Source of the DNA: Gambelia wislizenii
Lineage: Eukaryota; Chordata; Lepidosauria; Squamata; Crotaphytidae
Direction: 5' to 3'
Length of the DNA stretch: 64,000 bases
Assembly: GCA_030847615.1 (NCBI GenBank)
Contig: JAUMIR010000002.1
Location: forward strand, 193,733,809 to 193,797,808
Under the pieces are notes generated by a model. It was not told the origin of the DNA and searched no databases. It worked only from the letters and a program-made list of their open reading frames with translations. The number at the start of each line of letters is the position of its first letter. Position 1 is the first letter of the stretch. Made by a program: the position numbers and the translations under genes. Of the stretch, positions 10,434 to 24,032 are shown in pieces.

Positions 10434-11992
10434 TATAATTCTAAAGAGGCACTGCCAACCTCCTGAACCTACCAATGAGGACAACATAGGAAGCAGCCTT
10501 AAATGGAGTCATTGATCATTGGTCCATATAGTCCAGTATTGTCAACTCTGATTGGCAGCAGTGGCTCTCCAGAGTTTCAGGTGGGGTTCTTGGGCCAAGA
10601 TCCTATTGGACTGCTGTCAAACATAGGCAAGAATCCTGTGAGTGACATGTGAGTGTTTGTACTTTTGGGGACACTGTGGAAGTTGGTATCCAGTGCTCCT
10701 TGCACAATCCACTCATCCCTGGTGCAGCTTGATGGCACCAAAGTGCTCTTTCATGGCCATTTAGTGGCCAGTGGAGGGCAAAGAGCACCCAGGCAGTGTC
10801 TGGCTACAGTTCTTCAGCCAGGAAAAAGGGATAATCGTCACCCTCCTGTGCCTCCAGCATATGCTCAGATACATCCAATGTACTAATTGTACATTGCAGG
10901 AGGGTGATGGCTGTTCTTTTCTTCCAGCTGTTGAACTGCTACTGGATCCTGCCCACTAATGGGTCATAGGAGAATGCCCTGGCACTATCAAGATATGCTA
11001 TCCTGAGAGTTTTATCTCCCCTAAAATCAGAGGCCATCAGATGCATTCAGGGTACAATGTGATACAATGCAGGGCTGGAAGTGCTGCAGTCCACCAGATG
11101 CTGTTGAACTGCAATTCCCAGCATTCATCTCAATTGGCTAAGCTGGCTTTGGATTGCTAGGAATTGCAGTGCAACAACATTTGGAGGAGTGCATGAATCC
11201 TACCCCTGATATACATACCCTCCAAATGTCCTGGTTTGAGAACGACAGTCCCAATTAATCGCTGCTTGTTTCACTTTTTCAACTGCTTTTAAAATCTCTC
11301 ATTTTCCCTCATCTCTGCCCATTTTCCACCTTTGACCTCAGCTTATTTCCATTAAGTTCAAACTGTATTCAAAGTGCACAGGTCATTTACACTCAATTAA
11401 CTCAGCAGGAAGTGAGGAAGAGGGTAGAATCTTTCCCATTCCCGTAGGCTCAGGCAAAACCAAACTGCTGCAGCCTCTCCTAGCTTGTGTGTTCTTCCTT
11501 GTATTTAACTTTTGCAATCTTGACCACCCTCTGATGTTGCTTGGCCACATGCACCCTGGTTTTCATCTGTTAAATGGTGGAGGTATATGCATAATGGTAT
11601 GATAAAATAATGGTTTTCTTTTATTTGCAAAAGGAACCTGTGCAAGGTGGACTTTGGAGTCTGCCTTCTTATGACTGTCCATGCAGCCAAGTCATGTGGC
11701 CAAGGGCAATGTTCTTTCTTTTAACAACATTCCCATCTATTGCACTTACATTAGCATTTAAGAATCACATTTCACCTCAAAAAACACTTCTATTTTCATA
11801 TGCAGATTCTGAAAATAAAACAAGAATCTGACAGATTAAAATCTTCACAAGAGCACCTAATGGCAGCAATACCTATTCAATACCTATTCAAAGCAATACC
11901 TATTCAAATGTCCAACTCTAGTTCCAATTTATTTTTCATATCTTGTATAGTTTTTGTTTTTCTTTTAAAAATAGCCCTTTTGAGCTAGAACA
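10434..11992. other. No gene seen; small repeat scraps
   Basis: 10515-10595 carries a repeat (GGTCCATATAGTCCAGTATTGTC, GATTGGCAGCAG, CTCCAGAGTTTCAGG) that recurs at 52460-52540 and 54450-54530. 11085-11200 is a short inverted-repeat fragment (family G) built from the words GCAATTCCCAGCATT and AGGAATTGCAGTGC. Otherwise nothing was recognised. Confidence 0.45.
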
Positions 11993-12234
11993 TACAGTCG
12001 GCCCTCTGTATCCACGGATTCTGTATCCATGGATTCCACCATCCGCGGCTTGAAAATATCCACCACCACAACCCAAAATCCAAAAAACAAACCTTGAGTT
12101 TGCCATTTTATATGAGGGACACCATTTTACTACACCATTGTATATAATGGGACTTGAGCATATCATGGATTTTGGTACCGTATCTTCGGAGGGTCCTGGA
12201 ACCAAACCCCAGTGGACACTAAGGGCCCACTGCA
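11993..12234. mobile_element. Pogo/Tigger-type MITE
   Basis: Begins TACAGTCGGCCCTCTGTATC and ends ACTAAGGGCCCACTGCA, inverted repeats bordered by TA/CA. The interior includes paired CCATGGATTCCACCATCC and CATATCATGGATTTTGGTACC arms. It has the general form of Tigger-derived short elements known from many vertebrates. Confidence 0.85.
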
Positions 12235-13471
12235 GATCCTTCAAAGAGATACCAGTTTACTTCATAAATTGTTACAATAAACCATGGGGAGCTATGAAAC
12301 ACCTATGTTTATTGAACTGATCAATTTTTCAAGCTGACAATTCAAGTCTGAGGCCACTACTTCACAACCAGTTTATCTGAGCATATTTTTCCTATTCATT
12401 GCAATAAATAATGGTATACTGTAGTAGGTATCATTCATCCAGCGAAAAAAATACCCTAACCAAGGAGAAGTATAACATAGCCAACAATCTTTAAATCCCA
12501 GGGCCTCTTACTGTAAATCTTGGTGAGAATATTTATATGAATGGCTCTCCTGGAGTGTCAAGCTACAAAGCAGTTAATTTTGACTAATATTTAAAACTGG
12601 ACATATACTGTAAAAATGTGTGCACTTTTTAAAAATACTGTACAACTTCTCTTTACACATGATGTGAGGTAAGATGAAAGGGTAACAGTGACAGCCGAGT
12701 CCATCCAGGGAAATTCTAGACTTAAGTTGTGATTTGAATCCAATTTTAGCTGTTCAACTATTGCAGTGAAAATAATATTTATTCAAACTTCTAATCATAT
12801 AAGATATGAAGAAAGGGCTTCTGGGTTTTCATTATGGGTAGCCTTGAGCTCAGTAAATTCATATTTGTTTCTGATTATTTTCAGACTGATGTTATTCCCT
12901 TTAGTTCTTCCATTATAGGGACAACACACCTTCTGGACACTTAAGCTGCTATTCTGCACCTTGGAAATGCCACTTCTCCCCCAGACAGACAATCTTTGTT
13001 TTGATGGCTGTATTACAAGTGGCTGTGGAATATTATAATCACCTATTGGACATGGTTACAGCACTAGCAACAAGTGATGCAATTTCCATTCTTACTCCAT
13101 TTCATGAATGTTTAGTTTCCATTTGTTATAATTTTAGGAGTGCCAAATATTTAGCTTACATATACATAAATATTTAGCTTGTGCTTCCTAGGAATGAATG
13201 AACCAGAACAGCTCTAGTCTAGAAATATTATTGATTACTGAGTTGCTTTTTTACGGAATACCTTGCAGACTTGTTGAAATTATTCAGCAACACATCTAAA
13301 TTATGTGCACACAAAGATCCACATCCTAGGTTTAGGTCTTAGCCGAGTTAACACTGCTGTGAAAAGGAACACGTTTACTCCTTTCTATGGTAGCTTAGAG
13401 GTTGGTCTCACTAAGCTGAGGGTGAAGTCTCACATCCAGATATGGACCAGTTATGTTCATGCCTCCTATTA
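12235..13471. other. No gene seen
   Basis: Nothing recognised on either strand. Confidence 0.4.
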
Positions 13472-13479
13472 GCTTAGAC

Positions 13480-13711
13480 CACTGGTTCTTAACCTTTGGT
13501 GCGGGGACCCCCATGGGTCTGTGAAGGCTTGAAGGCTGCTGGGCCCACTTTCTCCCTGCAGTGGAGTGGCCACAAGGCAAAGGCTGGCTGGCTTGGCCTG
13601 CGCATTACCATTCAATCCACTCCAGCCACAAACTTTCAGCAAGAAGCAGAAGAAAAATCTTACCTCCCCCTCCAGTGCCTCTGAGGGAAGTTTAATGGAT
13701 GGTATAACTGT

Positions 13712-13742
<31 letters not shown>

Positions 13743-13850
13743 GGTATTATTGTTGTTGTTGTTTTAAATCTTGAGTTAAGTCTTGGGGATCGACAGCAAC
13801 GAAAGATACTTAAAGGGAGTCCCTGGTAAGGAAAAGGTTAAGAGCCACAG
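13480..13850 (+). mobile_element. hAT-type MITE with 8 bp target duplication
   Basis: A second copy of the element at 8778-9147. The ends are CACTGGTTCTTAACC and GGTTAAGAGCCACAG. The flanks GCTTAGAC (13472-13479) and GCTTAGAA (13851-13858) form the duplication. The interior has an (ATC)n run at 13711-13743 followed by TTGTTGTTG. Confidence 0.92.
13711..13743. repeat. (ATC)n microsatellite inside the hAT MITE
   Basis: Eleven trinucleotide units in a row. The other two copies of the element have GTT/ATA-type simple repeats at the same place. Confidence 0.9.
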
Positions 13851-13921
13851 GCTTAGAACCTTGTGACCAGGCATCCTGAAAAATGGGCATTTTTGAGAAG
13901 AGAAGGCAAGAGGAAACTCTA

Positions 13922-14190
13922 GGGGTTGTCTAAACGGAAAAAAATACTCCTCATAGAATTTGTGGGGAATACGAATTGCCTAAATGCCATCCCACATCAA
14001 TCTGCTGTATTTAGAAGGAGGAGGGCCAAATCCACCAAAACCTCCACAGGAAAAGCCTTTGTGGCTTTGCCCAAAGTTTTAAAAAAGCCCCATGGGGAAT
14101 GTGCATTCCTGCTCATTGAGACAATCCAATTCACATTCATTTGCATTCCCCAAAAGAGTGGAAGTGGAAGGCTAATTGCAAAGGGGGCGA
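13922..14190 (+). mobile_element. Family-E MITE, partial
   Basis: Starts GGGGTTGTCTAAACGG and has ATACTCCTCATAGAATTTG, AATGCCATCC, AGAAGGAGGAGGGCCAAA and GGAATGTGCATTCCTGCT, in the same order as the complete copy at 46918-47410. The right half is missing or diverged. Confidence 0.7.
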
Positions 14191-14297
14191 GATGTTGTAG
14201 GTGGAATGTTATGACAGTCTGTTTTGTCACTGACCTCATGTTGCCTGATCTACAGTACTAAGATTTCCCCTTCTCCTTTTATAAGTGGATACAAAGG

Positions 14298-14758
14298 TTA
14301 AAAGATCCCGCTGTCACCCAGCCTCTCACTGCCATCTTCAGCTAATTAAAATTCCCAATATTAAAATTTGGACACTAGTGGGATCCCCACAGACCCCACG
14401 CAACTTGGGTAACATCCAACCCCCTTTTTGCAGCCCCGCAAGCCTCCCTAAGCCCTTCAAAGTTCCCAGACCACCCCCTCTCAGTTTTTTTAAAAGAATG
14501 CTTCCTCCACAATGCTCAAAAACAGAGAGCAGTAACTCAAAAAACACCCCATGGTTCCTCAAGTTCCATCAAGCTCCCTTTTTTGTGACTAAAAAAACCT
14601 CTGTCAAAAAGCAGCTGTAAACCAGAAATAAACTTCGGGTCACATCTGGTGCTGATTTTTGGCCAATTTTTAGCCAAAACCCAGGAAGTGTTTCCCAAGA
14701 GTGTGAAAATTGGCCCCCCACTCCTGTTGCAGTTACCCACTCTTGGATTAAAAGATCC
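14298..14758. repeat. Unassigned 440 bp segment bracketed by an 11 bp direct repeat
   Basis: TTAAAAGATCC occurs exactly at 14298-14308 and 14748-14758. The bracketed segment has no clear terminal inverted repeat, LTR-type TG...CA ends or coding frame. It may be an insertion with its target duplication, or chance. Confidence 0.35.
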
Positions 14759-14934
14759 AGTCTGAGTGGATGTGGTTCAATTTCATTTGATAGTGAAGTG
14801 GCAAAGTACAATGAACATGGCACAAAAAATACACACAGAAAGGAAATTTCCTTTTACAGCCATGCCCAGTCATGATTCAAAACAAGTTTGATGGTTTCAC
14901 AGATCGGCAGGTGAATCCCATATCCTGGCATTTT

Positions 14935-15264
14935 ATAGAATCATAGAGTTGGAAGAGACCACAAGGGCCATCCAGTCCAATTCCCTGCCCTGCAGAAATA
15001 CATAATCAAAGCAATCCCGACAGAGGACCATCCAGCCTCTGTTTAAAAACCTCCAAAGAAGGAGACTCCACCACACTCCAAGGCAGTGCTTTCCATTGCC
15101 AAACAGCTCTTACTGTCAGGAAGTTCTTCCTAATGTTTAGATGGGATCTCTTTTCCTGTAATTTGAACCCATTGCTCCGTGTCCTAGTCTTTGGAGCAGC
15201 GGAAAACAAGCTTGCTCCATCCTCAGTATGACACCCCTTCAAATATTTAAACATGGCTATCATG
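14935..15264 (-). pseudogene. CR1 LINE 3' end (ORF2 C-terminus and tail)
   Basis: The left edge ATAGAATCATAGAGTTGGAA is the reverse complement of the typical CR1 ATTCTATGAT tail. On the minus strand a frame at 15006-15263 reads MIAMFKYLKGCHTEDGASLF, then RSNGFKLQEKRSHLNIRKNF and ESPSLEVFKQRLDGPLSGLL, the conserved C-terminus of CR1 ORF2. It is 5'-truncated, as usual for CR1 insertions, and the frame is still open over 85 codons. Confidence 0.93.
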
Positions 15265-16877
15265 TTTTACTTCGAAGGGGTTTTATTTGTTGAAGTATGG
15301 CAACTTTATTTCATGTCTGTTAATGTCTATTTAAAGAGATTGAAGTGCTCCACTACTGGTTTTTGTATCTTTCCATCTTTAGTATCTGTTTTCTTTCCAT
15401 CTCTTTCCTTGCACAACCACACCCTATTTTGGCCAAATGTAAGTGGCAGAAAGAGCACTTGTTAGCACATAATGGCATATTTCATACTAGATGGGGGATG
15501 TCCATCGTTGTTGCTTCAAGCACCAGGAGCGGAACATGCAGAAAATTGTTCCTTCAGAAGAGCTGCAAATATGGTTGCTAGATGCTCATGTTTCGGCTAG
15601 TGGCTAAATAAGAACAAAGAGGCACCTAAGGGAGGCAGCAGAACCGCTACTCTACCTCTGGAACACAGACAGAGCATTAATCCCAAGATCCCTTCAGCTT
15701 GCAACCAAGTCTCTTTTTCCATTTCTCTCTCTGCATCTTTAAAAAAACAAAAAAGAAAAATCAAACAGCTATCAACTCCTATTACTTCTCCTCCACAAAA
15801 TGTCAAATAGCCATCAGCTCTGTAGGTGAACTGGTAATTCAGATGACTACCAACATCCATTAGAAAACACCATCCTTTTATCAAAATTGATTCTCTATTC
15901 AGGCATCAATTTACAGTAAAACCACACTAGAAGATTTATCTGCCATAATTAGGCAGCAAATGAACAGCAATACATTCTTTCTGTAGCTGTTTTGTTGGAT
16001 TTTGCTAGAATGATTTTCCTAAACTGAGAAGGAAATTGTCCTCTCCCAAACCCTGCTCAATGTAGCACAGAAAACAACATCAACAAAGTTTCATTCTTTT
16101 CCTGAGGTTGGTAGATTGAATGGAAATGGAGGAAGCAATGCTGCTCCTTCCAATTAAGTGCTCTAAGAGTAATGCAGCTGGGTGATGTTTTCTTGGGAGC
16201 AAAAATCTAATGTTGCTATGCTGATGGGGTGTCATTTCTGATTTCTATAGGACGAATTCGAAACAAGAACAAAATTGTGAGGTGTGTATGCAAAGATTCT
16301 TAGCAAAGTTTATAGGGCCTGCTCTTGGACACATTTAAGATTAAACTGTGAAAAAGTAATGTATTTTTACAGCATTTGAAATTATTATTGTCAATTAAGC
16401 ATCAATATAACAATGTTATTAACACTGGACAATTGCCATAATTTTGTAAACTCTGCATTTATTTTAAATAATAATATACATCAGAATTAACATCCTCTTT
16501 TTTTTTCCTTTCCCCTTTTAAAGAAAAGGCTTTTCATATGTCCCACACACAGGCATTTACATTGTTTATAATAGCCACTATGTATTTAGAATCAGACAAT
16601 GTACTGGCCAAAGATACTGGTGCTTCTATAGAACAACTGTAGAACAGTGTGTGGTCTGCAGGCTGGGATATCATTGCTCTACTTTGTCTATTTTAAACAG
16701 TACCATTACCAGGAATGGCTCAAAACATCATGCTGCCAGAGGCAAAAGCACTGAACCATGTCTCTCCCCACAAAACCATGGCTGATAGTACCAAAACCAT
16801 CCAACCCACCTGAGCACCTGCCACAGAAACCCTCTTACAATTCTCCCCCAGCTAAGTAGATTAAAAAAAGCAATAAT
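15265..16877. other. No gene seen
   Basis: No exon, repeat family or RNA was recognised. The stretch is AT-rich with ordinary composition. Confidence 0.4.
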
Positions 16878-17095
16878 CATGTGTGTGCGTATATGTGTTT
16901 TCAAGCTACCTGTCAACATATGGCTACCCCATGAATTTCATAGGGTTTTCTTAGGCAAATAATACTCAAAGGAGGTGGTTTTGAAAGGTTCTTCCTCTGA
17001 ACTATAGCCTACAGCATCTGGTATTTATTGGCAGGCTCCCATCCAAGTACTAACCAGGGCTGATCTTGCTTAACTTCCAAGAGCATACATTCTAG
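16878..17095 (-). mobile_element. 5S rRNA-derived SINE
   Basis: Reverse reading shows the 5S-derived AAGCAAGATCAGCCCTGGTT, TAGTACTTGGATGGGAGCCT and ATGCTGTAGGCTATAG. The tail follows, with plus-strand ATGGCTACCCCATGAATTTC and ATAGGGTTTTCTTAGGCAAA. The first part of the 5S head is missing. Confidence 0.85.
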
Positions 17096-17999
17096 CAATT
17101 TCTTGCCTTTTAATGACACTCAGACATTGCTGCTTGAGGCAGCTGCCTCACCCTGCCTAATGACAGAGCCAACCCTGCCCACATCTCCTTTGAAAGAGAG
17201 GTCAAGTGACCATTTTGAGATGCTGACTCCTTCTGTATCTGTTCTTATATCCATTTCTGTATATTCACATCAATTCACACACTTCTATCTTTTTCCAAAC
17301 ACCAATTCAATATATTTTCTAACACTATATCATCACCTCAACATAGGCTAAATTCCAATGTTTCTAATCCAAATAAGTTGAAATTTCACACAGATTCAGC
17401 CAGCCAAAATAAAATAATGAACACATCACTCCCCCCCCTGCAAACATTAAAAATATTTCCTTCTGGTTTTTAATTCATTATTCTGCTTAATCTCTCCCCA
17501 TCTAATCTCCAGTGTAAAAACAAAGGAAAAGTTGTTAATATGCCAATATTTTTCTTTCGCAAATGCTTTAAAACCAGATTATTCTTCCGATGTAAAAGTC
17601 ACAGATAAGGCAAAGGGAGAAAAAAATCTTTTATAATTAGAAACATTCCCTTGGAGGCAGGATATAATTCAGATCATGTAGGAGATAAACATTTACTCAA
17701 TAGGTCCTTGTCTCTTCTCCCAACCCGCTCCATATTCCCTCAAAAAAAAAAAAAAAAAAAAAGGGCGGGGGGAGACACAGGGTGGCAAAGATATTTTCCC
17801 CCTGCTGTTGATAAAAAACGGAGATTGTGTGTGGGGATGGGGACAATTTAAAAAGCTCCATCTCAGCTAAGCCAGCTGTTGGGATAAGTTTAACTGTTCG
17901 CTTCTGATGCTGCATTTTCTCTGAGCTGTTCACAAATGGTGAAAAAAATAAATAAGAGAAATCTCCAGGCATAAAATACTCAAATCAAGAGGTTTTGAC
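17096..17999. other. CYGB 5' flank, no gene seen
   Basis: Contains a poly-A run at about 17742-17762 and nothing else that I recognise. Confidence 0.4.
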
Positions 18000-18018
18000 A
18001 CTCAAGAGCACCTCTGTT

Positions 18019-18021
<3 letters not shown>

Positions 18022-18076
<55 letters not shown>

Positions 18077-18077
18077 T

Positions 18078-18114
<37 letters not shown>
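18022..18114. repeat. Compound (CT)n(CA)n microsatellite
   Basis: The block order is CT run, CA run, short ATTCT spacer, second CT run, second CA run. The (CT)n(CA)n pattern is therefore present twice in a row. It lies about 470 bp upstream of the CYGB start codon. Confidence 0.95.
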
Positions 18115-18300
18115 GAAGAGGAGGAGGAGGAAGAGGGAGGAGAAAGAAAAGTGAGCTCACGTTCACACATTGGTGAAGAGGCTGGTCTTCTAATGCCTTT
18201 GACTATTTTACTTTCTGCCAGTTCCCTTTTAGACTCATACAAACACACATGCTGAGCTGAAGTGAACCACCACAGCCATGGACTGCACTAGAAGATCTGA

Positions 18301-18765
<465 letters not shown>

Positions 18766-21700
18766 TGAAATTCATCAAAGGTCGGAGGAGAGCAACTGTT
18801 TTCCTCAATGTATTTGTTGTGATTTTGGAATGATTTCACTGCACTTTTGATTTCAGAATGCAAGGGAAGAAATAGAGAAGGAATGCCGTTGTTATTGTAG
18901 TTAATGAGAATTGATATTTCAGCCGAAAAGGTCATCTTATTTGCAGTATATGAAGTAAGAGGTTTGATGGAAGGGATCATTGTATGGGATTCAGCTTGGT
19001 GGTTCCAACGTTGCTCTTTGCTAATGGAATTATATATACACCAGATTCCTGTGTGAAATAAAGCAACTTATGAGCCAAGATAAATCCCAAACAGGGCTGC
19101 TGAAGCTTGTCAGTACCATCTGTTCATCAGCTGGGTTGCAGTGTCAGTATAAAAGATAATGCTGAAGTTGTCTCCTGGGGCTGGCACTCACATTTGCTCA
19201 CAGGTAAATGAGCACTGGATACAAGGTGGTTTTACTGTATTGGGAATGTCATGGTGAAATTACCTCAAAGTAATGGATCAAAAGTGTCATAAAAATCTAT
19301 CAGAAAAGATAGGGTGGGGAGCAGAAAGCTGAGCCTCACAGTTTTCAATGATGTGGGTTCTTATCAATGTGATCACCAAACCATTAAAGCCATGCCTTTG
19401 TCCTTAGGCTACCCTAATCCTAGTCCCTCTAAAGGTAAACAGTCCTCTTTCTTTGTCTTGTGGAATGTGGCCTTCTCCCTGCTAGAATGTCCCTTAGTGT
19501 CATTTCAATTTCTGACCTTGTTTTCTGTTTCTGGAACTCCTAAGGAGTCCTTCGGACTTGGTACACCTGCAAGGGGCTGGCCCTTTTCTGCTGGTCTAAA
19601 AAGATTAATATAGTTGAGAAGAAAATGGGGCCTGGGGGGTCAGAGATTGAAGACCAGAGCAAAAAACCATAGGACCTGGTCAACTCTGATTAAAGTTAAG
19701 CAGCTTGGGCTTGGATTCAAAGCTCCAGTTCTAAACCTAATAGGGATACTTGTCTTTTCCTCACTGGGACCAATACCAGGATATGTGGGGGAAGGATTGA
19801 CTGGAGAATGGGAAAGGGCTAGCCCTCTTCTCTCACACCCTTGGCCCAGTTTAATTCAGGGTCTCCTACAGTTGCTTTTAACTTCACACAGACACATGCA
19901 CACATGCATTAGGAGACCTGTTCACAGGTTGGAACGAAATGATAAGTAAACCTGAACTTAGAGATAGCCAACACTCCACCCCTATTTATCAAACTGGTTC
20001 TCCTTAACCTGATTGCATTTTGAGCTGCTTGAACGCTTACCCCACTTTGTAATATTCATTTAAAGAAAAAGGAAGGAGCTTGGGAACTCAAGTTCTGAGA
20101 AACAAATAGACGTACCTCAAAATCTAGCTGTGTCTGGATTGCCCATTATCAATGGAAAAATGGGACAGGATTTGGCAGTGATACCAAAGTACTAGTGATT
20201 GTTTCTCAGCTTTCTAGTTCTTAGAACGTTTCCATCAGAATTTTTCTATGGGAATCTGGAAGAGTGGAACAGTCCTATCCTAAAACGCTCCAGAGGTGCA
20301 CAAGGATTGCTGAGACGTAGACAATAGAAATCCAATGGACCCCATGAGATAAAAGCAGGCTTGCAACCATGATATTTTGGGACATTTACTTACACTTAGA
20401 GGCAGGCCCTGTTTGGAAGAAAAAATCTTTGTTTTCTTTTGTCTTTTTTGGGTTCTTTGGAAATTTAAAGAGTTTATGTTTGGGATACAAGGTTTTATCT
20501 TAAAGCATATTCTCCTTTCTTTTTTAAAAAAAAGAATTTTCCCTTGTCCCAAAATATCATGGATTCACAGAACATAATGCATTTCCAAACTTCTGTGGAG
20601 TTGCTAATGTTGGAATACTCGCCAACCAAGCCACATTTAGGTACACTTATGCCAAGGCATCCTTCTGACTCCAAAGTCAACCTTCATCACTCAGAGCTCA
20701 CATTCAAGCATTTGATCTGAGCTCTTGAAAATGAATAATGTAATATTGCCAAAAATTTAGATTCACAGAAAACTAACTATTTTTAATTGGGCAGAAATTT
20801 GCTGTGATCTTTTCACTGTTTAATTATTGTATATTACTGCGATTGGTTATATACGGTAGTTTAATTCCACACTCCCAGGTATGTTAGTGTTTTGACTTGT
20901 TGGAACCCCTGTGAGTCTTGTGCAGTTAGCTTTCTAGAGGTAGGGCAACCAGATAGGATAAATGATCCATTAGGACTCCTTCATCACTACAGTACTTCTA
21001 ATTCCTAGTCCCCTCTCAAGTGAATTCTTCTGTCACTAATAGTGATACCAATTCCCAGTCTTCTCCCTTGTAAGTAATCCCCAGATTTTATTTGTGACTT
21101 CCATTTGTTTCTCTTCCCTGGAAAGTTTAAAACTACCAGTTCCCCTCAGCTTAGTGAAGTAAAATTTATAATATGGTAAATTTTTGCCTGCATTGTTAAG
21201 ATACTGGCATGAATGGTTAGCTTCAGGACAGCTGGAAGTGATAAGCAAAATGTTTCAACACACCTGGGCATGTCCAGCATAGGTTTGTCTGCACTGATGT
21301 AAACCTTACATTTTTCTGAGCTTTTTTGTGCTTTCTAGTACTCAGAATTTCCTTACCATCCCACAAGTTGTGGGGAAGGCTGTAGCTGGGGAGGGGTGTA
21401 CAGAAATACTGTAGTTTTTAGTCCTGGTGTATTCAATAGCCATACAGCAAATTCACAACAATAAGGCAATCAGATCACAGACAAGTTGGAGTAACCACTC
21501 CTCAGCTATGTAGAGCTATTCACCATCTTATTGTGATCTTGAGATCTGCTTAGGAATACACAAGCCTGGCCACTTTTTTTTTTTGTCATTTTCTAGAAAA
21601 GGATTTACAACCACTTTTTTTTGTCATGCAGAAATGTTTATGAAAAACTGTTCAATTGTGTCATAAAGCAATATCTATTACAATAAACTAGTTCCTAGGC

Positions 21701-23599
21701 TGCTGACTCACTGCATCAGGTTTCCTTCTTTATGAAGCATAAAACACACCCAGGGTGTAGGAAGAGGGAGTAAATATGAGCCATTTCATGCAAGCAGGTA
21801 TATCCCATGGTATCAGAACATCTGATAGGTTAGTATTTCATCTTACACAACCATTTGCTTCCTAGGACATAAAAATAACAAGTAACAAGTAACAAAATAC
21901 ATAATGCCATGCTGTTAAACCAGGGCAAAATGGTGCAGACCTAGTGACTCCAACTTCAAATTCCAAGATTCTAGATTACTTTCCAGCAGCTGCTTTTCAA
22001 TTACCATGAAGGCAGATTCAGGATATGTCAACAGCAGCAAAGGACAGCTGCTATTGTGATATGACAGGCTGACATTAAATGTGGATCCATGAATGACAAA
22101 CTGGAAAAAACAAACAAAAGGGATGCCCTTCAGTAAGGAGAAATGTGGTTTGTGGTCTTCTGTAAACTGCAGCGTCTGCTCATAGCAAAGAAGTCATTTG
22201 ACTTGTTTGCCATGTTCAGTAAGAGGGAGTACAGCAGTGACCCTATACAGGAGAATCATTTAATTCATCTGAAAGCCTCTTAAGAAAGAGTGGTGGAGGG
22301 AGCTCAAGGGTCGTGTGAACCACATCCTTGTATTTTCACTGAGTTTTCAGCGTTCTCTTTTTCTTGAATCCCTAGTGAAAATCCAAAATCTAGAGTACCT
22401 GCTTTTTCTAAATTACTTCTGCATATGTAGGGATCTTCCCACTCCCCTGAAAAAGCAGCTACACCAATTAAATCACATTACAGAATGGGTTGGTGCATGC
22501 ATGTTGGCACTTTACATGTGCAAATGTATGTGCCAACTTGCTGGCTGTGTCACTGTTTCCATTCCATTTTGCTGCTTTGCTTTGAAGCATGAGCACATAA
22601 ATAATTTGAGAAGGACACAAGAGCAAAAAGTCAGATCTGCAAGCACATGCACCTTGTTGGCCCTGGAAAGTGCCAGTGAACATTACGGTTTTCCTTGTTG
22701 AGGATGCATGTTAGGGTTTATTCATATATGACCCACACTACCCATGACTAGTTCAGTATCATTGTGCCTCACAATAAACATCTCATTGAGAATAAAGCAA
22801 GGTGTTTATGGACATCTGTACTCAGAAGCACATTGGGTTTCCGTTTTTCCTCTGTCCATCTAGCTTATGCAAGATTTTTCACATCCAGCTCTGTTATCTC
22901 CCTACCTTTCAGGAAAATAAACTGAATAGAAATTGGAAACTGAATTTGGCAGATTATTGATGCATCCCTACCTATCTGCCAAGTCAACACAACAACCACT
23001 AGATTAACAGGGGCTAGACAAATGACAGTGTAGTTATGAAGAATTGGTATTGAATCTGTTAAGAGTATATACAAAATTACTGCAGTGTCACAACTCAAGA
23101 TAAGGGTATTGGGAAATGGGGACAGGGAGGAACAATGATAGAATAACTCAAGAATGACCAGTGGAGCTGGTAATCAGGAACACTGCAGCCTACCTTGTTT
23201 CTTATAGCATTCAAGCTATGTTGAGATTAATTTCCAAGCAGGGTTCCATAGCATCCTCAGAAAGATGATCATCAAATGCTGTTTGTGACATTGCTTGTCA
23301 GATTTAAACATCACTTAGTGAGGAAAGGAAGGGGAAGAAAAAATTGAGTCAGGATATAATCTGCACTTAGTCTAGATTTCTAAAATGACAGATTAGTGGC
23401 TTTTTATATTCATTTCCCTCCCTCTTCTCCCTCAGGAGTAATTTGTAAAGGCAGCAACAACATTATTTATGGGTCATTATGCCAACAGGAAAACAAATGA
23501 GGAAAATAACCCAGAAGTAAATTCTTCTGCTTCTAGAAAAAATGTGGCAGCAGCAGTATACACTTAGGAGGAAAAAGGGTCAATGTGAGAGAGTGGGTA

Positions 23600-23765
23600 T
23601 AAGTTTCAACTTTCAGTCCAATTCCATGTCCAGCTACATTTCATTTTAACCACTACTTTTCAGCCAAGTGACCTGACAGGATTTTTGTGAGGTTAAAATA
23701 AGGTAAAGGTTGTAATATATTTTTCACACTGAAAAATGCTACAGAAATAGCACAAATACATAATA
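23600..23765 (+). mobile_element. MIR-like/CORE SINE remnant (probable)
   Basis: The right part reads GACAGGATTTTTGTGAGGTTAAAATAAGG-like sequence followed by CACTGAAAAATGCTACAGAAATAG, the usual order of a MIR-type SINE 3' half. The tRNA-like head is too diverged to see clearly. Confidence 0.5.
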
Positions 23766-24032
23766 ACTCTTAGCTAAAATTTTTGTTTCTCCTCATCTGT
23801 GAGAAACCAACACTCTAATTCCAAAGATATTTGTTTTAAAGTAAACTTCAGCAATAAAGAATTATATATGAACAAAAAATATTTTAAAAGTGAAGGCTGT
23901 GTGTGACTTGGAACTAAAGTAACCCATTTTATCAATCACAAGATGACTTTCTTGAGGCAGTTGTGTGCCACTTGGTCTTGTGAATTCAAACCACTTTGAT
24001 CCAGAGCACAGCAGAGTTTAAGAGATCAACGT

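Noticed and set aside
13040..13200. Short direct repeat of AAATATTTAGCTT
   Set aside because: Two nearby copies of an AT-rich word; not enough to call an element.
1..17999. A neighbouring gene upstream of CYGB, as expected from conserved synteny
   Set aside because: I looked for exon-like coding stretches with splice sites and found only transposon coding remains.
22315..22701. 128-codon plus-strand frame in intron 1
   Set aside because: No recognised motif beyond chance Cys/Leu-rich content; no support for an exon.
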